Shown here in pieces: positions 7,001-11,020 of a stretch of 12,972 nucleotides of DNA. The position numbers and the translations under genes are program-made. Each line of letters begins with the position of its first letter. The stretch's first letter is position 1. The notes under the pieces are model-generated. The model was not told where the DNA came from. It saw only the letters and a list, made by a program, of their open reading frames with translations, and did no database searches. Origin of the DNA: Halocafeteria seosinensis (Eukaryota > Sar > Bigyra > Bicosoecida); contig LVLI01000326.1 in the NCBI GenBank assembly GCA_001687465.1, positions 64,001-76,972 of the forward strand. Reading direction: 5' to 3'.

Positions 7001-9842
7001 TCCGAAGGGCGCGTGGAAGAAACTATCGAAAACATCACTATGCTCGATTCCAGCAGCGCTAAATTCGCAGTTGGGGGTGACATGCATTATGTGGGAGATA
7101 ATTTGCTGTCTCGGGATGCAGCTAGTTTGACGATACAGGCTGCGCGTCTGAATGTTAGTCTTACTTCCATTGCGATGACAAACGGCTCTGTCGCCAACTT
7201 CTTGTCAGAGGATCAAGGGGTCTTCACTATGAAAAAGGCCACAATTGCTGGGGACGCCTTGCTTGATCTGGGGCGTAATCCGGAAGTGAGTGTATTACAG
7301 TCCACAAACATAATTGGGAAATCGAAACTTCGTGTGAAAGGTGTCGCCTCTGTTGCTTCAAACAATCTGTTCCTGGATCAGAATGCCGTCATCAACGGTA
7401 GCGCAGGAGGCCACTCTCCTTGTCACGGCCCTGCCTCCCCTTCATCCTCAACCAGCGGAGGGTCACATGGGGGAATTGGTAGCAACGAGTCCCCAAAAGA
7501 GTTAACGCTAGAAGACAGTGACAGTGGCACAGACAACACAGAAATATTTGGAAACGTCTTCAAACCTACAGTAGCGGGAAGTGGAAGCTGCGGAGCGGAC
7601 AAATCTTCTGAAGGCGCACACGGGGGTGCCTCCATCCGACTAGATATTTCTGGAACCACTGAATTCTATGGAGCCGTTGACGTCAGTGGTGAGCATGCTG
7701 AGAATGCGGACAGGTTCAGTGTAGATGGGTAAGTCCACTCTCCAATCTGTTAAAACCGTTTCATCTCTTTTACTCTGTTTTCAACGCAGAGCGGGTGGAG
7801 GCGCAGGAGGAAGTATTTGGATAGCAACACCAAAGTTCATGCGAGCAGCCGGTAGCCTTGTCGCTAACGGTGGAAAGGGTGCTCCTGGAAAGTCGAGTGG
7901 TCATGGCGGTGGTGGCGGCCGCATTGCAGTGTACTGTGATACTGTATATAGTGAACGCGGATTGGCTCTTGATGTGTCAGAAATAATCCATTTTGAAGCA
8001 TTCGGAGGCCTGATAGGAAATGATTCGCTTGACGATGTCCGCTCCGGTCCCGGAACTATCTATCACGCCTGTGGGCAAAACTCGTCTAAGACCCTTAAGG
8101 CAAAAGGAAACGTTGTAAATCCCAGTTCACCTCTTGCCTTTGCTATCGTCGCTGCTGATGAAAGAAAATGGGATGTTATAGAGGTATATCAAAATGCGGC
8201 TATGCACTTCTTTCCTGCGTCCGCTGGTAGGCAGCCTCGCTTTCTCCTGGAAGAGGTTCGTGGAGATGGAACTGCTGCTATTCAAGCTGGATTGGGAGTT
8301 AGCCTCGAATTCCCAAAATCAGAACAGTCTTATCACTTTAATGATACATCTTTTTCTATCGAGCTGAGAGATGGAATAGAGCGGAAGATCTGGTCAGCTG
8401 AGCGACGGTTCATCGATGGTTTCATTCTTCGTGACTTTGATATGTTCTTGGAGTCTGGAGGAACGGTGTACTTTCCAGAAAACGTTCTATTGTGCGATAG
8501 TACTGTATCGAGCCGTTCATATGGATTTATTTCTGGACTGGAAAACGTAACCTTATGTTCAGATACTGGAGGAGAGCTGTTCAGTAATCTACAGATACGA
8601 GGCTGTACAGATCCATCTTACGAAAATTATAATCCTGCAGCAACTACAGAAGGAGAGTGTGAAGGGAGACGTGTCGAACGAGGTTGCACGTACTCGATAG
8701 CCAAGAACTTTGATCCTGATGCAACGGCAGACGATGGAACATGCTTACTTGGTCGCGAGGAAGTACAAGGATGTACTTGCAGAGAGGGGATCAATTACAA
8801 TCCAGATGCTACTATCAACGACGGCTCATGTGTCTGGCCCGTCTATGGATGCACGTATCCCCAGGCCGTAAACTATAACCCGGATGCAGACCTTGAAGAC
8901 GGAGAACAGTCGTGCAATTTCGGTCTGAGTGATTCGTTCCTGCAAAGGATTAACGAGAGCGAAGTTACTCTGGTGGAGCTCGAGCCCATTCTACAAGCGC
9001 TGGAGGCTGAGCTGGGAGTCCTACAGGAAGAACTACAAGCCGCCCTTAAAGAGAAAAACGAAACCCTTATGGACTTCCTCGAGTTAGATTCAAAGAAGAT
9101 GAGTTTGCTCGAACAGCAGAACAACACTCTGCAAGATATCGCTACAGCGGTACGAATTAGAGACGAAGCTCAGAATAACCTCAGCGAAGCCGAACAATTT
9201 CTCCGCAATTTGGAGACGGAATTGGACACTGAAGAAGAGGCCCTTCGAAAGCAGAAAGAGTACAACTCAAGATTAGAACAGAAAATTCGAAATCTGGAGG
9301 CCTCGCCTGCACCTAAACCCCCAAAGTGCTTTGAACAAGCCGAGAAACAAGCTGTGGAGTTCGCAAAGGGTGAGTACATCGTAGAGAATTCTCAACGCGA
9401 AATTGACGTAGAACTCGTCCGCAAACGGTTGGACATCGACGAGTTTTCGATGAGTAACAATGGAGAAACATCAGTTCATGGAAGGGTGGCAACCCGTGTT
9501 TGGTCGAGGCCCCAAAATGCCAAGGAGGAGGTGGATTATGAGCCTCTGGATAAATTCTTGATCTGGCAACCTGGTGAAAAGTCAAAACACGTCTCTGTTT
9601 GCATTAAGTCTTTGTCTCTCTCCTCACAAAAGAACTTAACCTTCCAGTTAGAAGCAACATCATACGTGGGTGCAGATGAGTATATTGTCTTAGACCACAG
9701 CAAACCCATGTTGACTTTGGTTACCGTCAGAACGGATGACAGCTCTGATGTTGCCAACACTACGGAGATAGCTCCTCACGAAAACATATGGTGGGCGCAC
9801 TGGATGCGGCGGATGAAAAGACGGGTCAAGTCCCAACAATGA
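1..9842 (+). CDS. Gene A: giant modular Gly-rich beta-solenoid protein, 5'-partial, six exons
   Basis: Spliced gene model: 1-1068, 1130-2758, 2819-4314, 4382-6013, 6079-7728, 7790-9842 (TGA at 9840-9842). About 3,170 codons are visible and the start lies upstream of the window. Five successive exons encode one repeated module (Gly-rich segment, solenoid, Gly/Cys-rich end); the sixth ends with acidic Cys repeats, a coiled coil, a Calx-beta-like domain and a basic aromatic tail. The junctions are supported because each restores an uninterrupted GGGAGG motif and continues the frame. Many Asn-X-Ser/Thr sites and conserved Cys suggest a secreted or surface protein; a matrix or adhesion role is inference. 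The Gly-rich signature (GGSHGG, PGSG, GGGAGGS, GGGGRI) resembles, from memory, large Gly-rich proteins of plants and protists. The frame is broken once, in exon 3 near 3305-3335, so the model is intact only if that is an error, polymorphism or recoding site. Confidence 0.85.
350..789 (+). repeat. Beta-solenoid rungs of about 23 residues in module 1
   Basis: Six to seven tandem degenerate units of 21-24 residues follow the pattern L-x-L-x-[DE]-x-S-x-[LI]-x-[VI], with 9-12 residues to the next rung (LTMVGNS, LTMLDET, LPLRDQT, IEMQNSS, LVLKDMS, LTMEDRS, LFLDSEA). Alternating hydrophobic strands with a regular turn suggest a parallel beta-helix like those of pectin-lyase-type surface proteins. 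The periodicity is seen; the fold is inferred. Equivalent stacks occur in exons 2-5 and in gene B exon A. Confidence 0.6.
1069..1129 (+). other. Gene A intron 1 (61 bp, phase 2)
   Basis: The donor is GTACGT and the acceptor CGCAG. Splicing joins GG to A, making Gly and restoring GGGAGGG. If the intron were retained, the frame would stop at TAG (1079-1081). Confidence 0.85.
1130..2758 (+). CDS. Gene A exon 2: complete module 2
   Basis: This is a symmetric phase 2-2 exon of 1629 nt (exactly 543 codons). In order it encodes GGGAGGG right after the splice, GAGGGGRLALYC, RSGPGTFYRNCG, a block ending LHFDRVEL, GDGTGVW with NDQIG, a linker with NAT, then DDVNFALQQVGIDV, LVTP, GEWFG and a GG-rich turn. 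After that comes a solenoid stack (LTMLGDS, LILMEES, ISLEGTS, IHLKDQS, FFLDSNA) and the Gly/Cys end with GPCSGAGS, GGAHGG, LANDNLYYPR, GSGSC, GGANGGG and GSISVDGE. The Cys of LYC and YRNCG are both present, as expected for a disulfide pair. The exon ends in AC, giving ACA (Thr) across the junction. Confidence 0.88.
2759..2818 (+). other. Gene A intron 2 (60 bp, phase 2)
   Basis: The donor is GTAAGT and the acceptor ATCCAG. Splicing joins AC to A (Thr) and restores AGGGAGGG. Retention would stop at once: exon-end ACG then TAA. Confidence 0.87.
2819..4314 (+). CDS. Gene A exon 3: module 3, with internal reading-frame break
   Basis: Module content is complete and ordered as in exon 2. Before the break: AGGGAGGG, GSGGRIAVHC, RSGAGTVYRDCG, LYFDRVKL, GDSTGMW and DNQVG. 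After the break: DDTHFGLTKAGVDV, ITPSHLTV, LSWGG, solenoid rungs, SPCVGPG, GGSHGG, LANDEV, PGSGSC and GRIDVSG. The frame used up to the TGA at 3333-3335 differs from the frame used after it, which is open from 3305. The exon is 1496 nt, one short of 499 codons, while exons 2, 4 and 5 are multiples of three. No gap in the homologous alignment is seen, so a one-base loss explains it better than a missed intron. Splice sites match those of the other modules. Confidence 0.82.
3305..3335 (+). other. Frame break within exon 3 of gene A
   Basis: The upstream frame ends in TGA at 3333-3335, just after LARET. The downstream frame is open from 3305 (after TAA 3302-3304), so the switch must occur in this 31-base overlap. 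Going from one frame to the other is a -1 shift (or loss of one base in the genome). No canonical X-XXY-YYZ slippery heptamer is seen; the nearest is the AAACTTA stretch. Short GT..AG pairs nearby do not give the right frame with a good donor. Confidence 0.75.
4315..4381 (+). other. Gene A intron 3 (67 bp, phase 2)
   Basis: The donor is GTAAGT and the acceptor GTGCAG, with CTCAAC as a possible branch point. Splicing makes a Gly codon and restores VGGGAGGS. Retention gives GGG then TAA. Confidence 0.87.
4382..6013 (+). CDS. Gene A exon 4: complete module 4
   Basis: This is a symmetric phase 2-2 exon of 1632 nt (544 codons), open throughout. It encodes VGGGAGGS, GGGGGRIAIFC, RSGPGTVVYR, LHFHRIVL, GDGTGRL, a longer Cys-containing linker (NSLHC), NVTINV, the LHTP and GNWSGV turn, and a solenoid stack (LTMAGES, ITLMDRS, LSLNTHS, IDLSERA, LDGRSEL, MTNYSS). 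The end is GECKGPG, GGSHGG, REPGSAGC, GGSVFTLNVSG and GTIELNGG. It carries many Asn-X-Ser/Thr sites (NGSG, NVTI, NWSG, NITL, NVTD, NYSS, NFSK, NGSA, NVSG), consistent with passage through the secretory pathway. The second Cys of the usual LYC/YRxCG pair is replaced (YRYGQ). The DDV and SWGG motifs are degenerate here (VVDVELNVT, LAEAS). Confidence 0.88.
6014..6078 (+). other. Gene A intron 4 (65 bp, phase 2)
   Basis: The donor is GTAAGT and the acceptor GCTACAG. Splicing joins CT to G (Leu) and restores AGGGAGGS. Retention gives CTG then TAA. Confidence 0.87.
6079..7728 (+). CDS. Gene A exon 5: complete module 5
   Basis: This is a symmetric phase 2-2 exon of 1650 nt (550 codons), open throughout. 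It encodes AGGGAGGS, GGGGGRIAIYA, RQRSAPGSILF, SFDEVHLG, GNGPGKW with DNQIAL, and a linker with NRETHG. Then follow IDDVQLSLTQVSLDV, LVTPKRV, GFWAGVDKLTLSWG, and solenoid rungs (LTMMGNS, ITMLDSS, IAMTNGS, TIAGDA, NIIGKS, LFLDQNA). The Gly/Cys end has SPCHGPAS, GGSHGG, GSGSC, GGASIRLDISG and GAVDVSGE. Both Cys of the early pair are missing in this module. A segment of about 15 residues rich in Glu, Asp, Ser and Thr precedes the GNVFKP motif. The exon ends GAT GG and is completed to Gly by the A at 7790. Confidence 0.88.
7729..7789 (+). other. Gene A intron 5 (61 bp, phase 2)
   Basis: The donor is GTAAGT and the acceptor ACGCAG, with a pyrimidine-rich 3' half. Splicing makes a Gly codon and restores AGGGAGGS. 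Retention gives GGG then TAA. Confidence 0.88.
7790..9842 (+). CDS. Gene A exon 6: terminal half-module, GCT repeats, coiled coil, Calx-beta-like domain, stop
   Basis: The exon starts with the Gly-rich part of the module (AGGGAGGS, GGGGGRIAVYC, RSGPGTIYHACG, GDGTA). The solenoid is replaced by a shorter block ending VYFPENVLLC, GFISGLENVTLC. Then come four GCT-type acidic Cys repeats (8601-8915), a Glu/Leu-rich coiled coil of about 124 residues (8931-9302), a Pro-rich hinge (APKPPK), a Calx-beta-like domain (9351-9740) and a tail with IWWAHW followed by RRMKRR (9786-9824). The stop is TGA at 9840-9842. No transmembrane segment or GPI-type tail is visible, so attachment, if any, would be through other contacts. 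Gene B exons B and C have the same layout, which confirms the end of the protein. Confidence 0.88.
8601..8915 (+). repeat. Four GCT-type acidic Cys repeats (gene A)
   Basis: There are four copies of about 20-23 residues, starting at 8601, 8682, 8769 and 8847. The pattern is G-C-T-x(5)-N-[YF]-[ND]-P-x-A-[TD]-x-x-[DE]-G-x-C. The acidic DDG/NDG ends recall calcium-binding thrombospondin type 3-like repeats, and similar GCTDP repeats are common in secreted proteins of marine microbes (general knowledge). The first copy ends EGEC, lacking DDGS, and the fourth has two extra residues (EDGEQSC). The array separates the beta-rich modules from the coiled coil. Confidence 0.8.
8931..9302 (+). other. Coiled-coil segment of gene A
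   Basis: About 124 residues are dominated by Glu, Leu, Gln, Lys and Asn with heptad-like hydrophobic spacing (LVELEPILQALEAEL, LQEELQAALKEKN, LEQQNNTL, LRNLETELDTEEEAL, LEQKIRNLEA). The segment contains no Gly and no Cys, and its first Pro is in the opening part. It probably mediates oligomerisation. The gene B equivalent is about a third as long. Confidence 0.75.
9351..9740 (+). other. Calx-beta-like domain of gene A
   Basis: About 130 residues match the layout of Calx-beta domains: VEFAKGEYIVEN (strand A and turn), IDVELVRKR, a Val/Arg strand, VDYEPLDKFLIWQPGEKSKHVSVCI (matching the usual DY-x-P...F-x-P-G-E-x-x-K-x-x-x-V-x-I), then FQLEATSYVG and a closing strand LTLVTVRTDD. Some acidic calcium-ligand positions look altered. 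The match was made by eye against the known family pattern, without a profile search. Confidence 0.6.
9786..9824 (+). other. Conserved C-terminal IWWAHW-basic motif (gene A)
   Basis: The last 19 residues hold IWWAHW followed by MRRMKRR. Gene B ends in the same way (IWWAFW, SRRLKQ), so this short tail is under constraint even though the coiled coil and repeats have diverged. Aromatic plus basic composition suggests binding to a polyanion or membrane surface, or a sorting signal; this is inference. Confidence 0.65.
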
Positions 9843-9960
9843 AGCATTCTCGAAGTCTCTTGCAGTAGAGAAGGGACATAAAGTCCAGCCAACGTGCGTA
9901 TTCGTAGCTTCGTGAGCATCTTGTTTATGCTTGCGCAACTGAACCAATGCTACATATCCA

Positions 9961-9983
9961 GAAGGACGTAAGTAACGTCCTTC
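9961..9983. repeat. Perfect 9-bp inverted repeat with 5-nt loop
   Basis: The arms GAAGGACGT and ACGTCCTTC flank AAGTA. It would fold as a hairpin in the 3' end of either transcript and lies 119 bp past the gene A stop and 93 bp past the gene B stop. It could be a bidirectional 3'-end element or chance; no U-tract follows, so it is not a bacterial-type terminator. Confidence 0.6.
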
Positions 9984-10026
9984 ATAGTAAGTTTAGATTC
10001 GCTTACCAATTTGATTCTCGATCTAT

Positions 10027-10046
10027 CAAAAATGTGTATATTTTTG
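10027..10046. repeat. AT-rich 7-bp inverted repeat
   Basis: The arms CAAAAAT and ATTTTTG flank a 6-nt loop. On the - strand it lies 30 bp after the gene B stop and may be part of its polyadenylation region. The stem is weak. Confidence 0.35.
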
Positions 10047-10075
10047 GGTTCATAGTAGTTAGAGCATGACATCAC

Positions 10076-11020
10076 TTACCCTGGCCGGTATCCCTGCTTC
10101 AGTCTTCTGGACCAAAACGCCCACCATATCCTTTGTTGCATAATTAGTTTGTCGGTATCGTTTTCTATCTCCTGAGATCTGCCCTTGATGATTAAAACTG
10201 CTGGATTCTCTTTTGAGACTACTATTGCACTTCCGGGTACTACAAACGGTTCTACCAACAACGAGAACTGCAAATCGTTGTGCACCCTCGTACTTCTCTT
10301 AAGACATATTGAGAACACCTTCTCCGTCTCTCCGTCATCCCACTGGGCATAAGAGTCGATAGGAGAAAAATCGAGGTCGGCCTTGGCAGATCCTTCAACA
10401 GACCAAATGTGCATTAGCACAGTGCCTAATGGCAACGCTCCATCCTCGCCTAAAGTTCTTCTCCGAATGTGCACTTGAATGATGTTACCGTCAACTACCT
10501 GTTGTGGTTGATCGAAGAGCAAAATTTGTTTCTGAAGGAGAATTGGCGTATATTCCGCTTGATGTGAATCTGTCACGTTCCTTGCCCCGGTTTCGCAGGT
10601 TGTCTCCACCTGTTGCAGTCGAACGCGAGTGAGCATTAACTCCTGGTCTCGCATATCTAGTTGGCTTCTGAGCTCCTGTAATTCTTCGAGGGCTGTGTTC
10701 AGCTTAGCCTCAAGACGCGGATCATTCATGATACACGAACCGTCATCCACATCCGCATCTGCATCGTAATTGAATGCCGTTTTGTACGTACATCCCCGTT
10801 TATCGCTGGTGAAGGTGCAGCTTCCGTCATCGGATTGGGCCGTTTCATCGAAGTTCGAAGCATTCCGATATGTACAACCTTGCTTTGGCCAGATGCAAGA
10901 GCCATCATCAATATCGGCCGTGGAGTCAAAATTTAGAGCTCCCTTACACGTGCAACCTTGACTAAGGTCTGGAGCCAGGAGGCAAGAGCCATCATTTAGG
11001 TCCGCTGAAGGATTAAAGTT
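10076..11020 (-). CDS. Gene B exon C: GCT repeats 2-5, coiled coil, Calx-beta-like domain, tail
   Basis: The exon starts with NFNPSADLNDGSC, completing GCT repeat 2, followed by GCT repeats 3-5 to 10733. A coiled coil of about 42 residues (10720-10595: LEAKLNTALEELQELRSQL) comes next. A Calx-beta-like domain (10525-10181) follows, with ILLFDQPQQVVDGN, VHIRRR, DLDFSPIDSYAQWDDGETEKVFSICL, FSLLVEPFVV and NPAVLIIKG. The tail carries IWWAFWSRRLK and ends YRPG, then TAA. The stop overlaps a good donor-like sequence (G|GTAAGT), so an alternative 3' end is possible. Confidence 0.87.
   Translation of the reverse strand, partial: NFNPSADLNDGSCLLAPDLSQGCTCKGALNFDSTADIDDGSCIWPKQGCTYRNASNFDETAQSDDGSCTFTSDKRGCTYKTAFNYDADADVDDGSCIMNDPRLEAKLNTALEELQELRSQLDMRDQELMLTRVRLQQVETTCETGARNVTDSHQAEYTPILLQKQILLFDQPQQVVDGNIIQVHIRRRTLGEDGALPLGTVLMHIWSVEGSAKADLDFSPIDSYAQWDDGETEKVFSICLKRSTRVHNDLQFSLLVEPFVVPGSAIVVSKENPAVLIIKGRSQEIENDTDKLIMQQRIWWAFWSRRLKQGYRPG

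Larger units (their letters stand above)
9843..10075. other. Convergent intergenic spacer (shared 3' region)
   Basis: These 233 bp lie between the TGA of gene A and the TAA of gene B. No ORF with module features and no AATAAA on either strand were seen. It contains a perfect 9-bp inverted repeat (9961-9983) and an AT-rich 7-bp inverted repeat (10027-10046). Both 3' UTRs must lie here, so the transcripts may overlap. Confidence 0.7.

Noticed and set aside
1-9842. Diatom adhesive-trail protein with a GDPH motif
   Set aside because: No Gly-Asp-Pro-His motif is seen in any module. An adhesive or matrix role remains only a general possibility from the secreted repeat architecture.
9961-9983. Rho-independent bacterial terminator
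   Set aside because: The genes contain spliceosomal introns and the hairpin lacks a U-tract, so a bacterial terminator is not expected.
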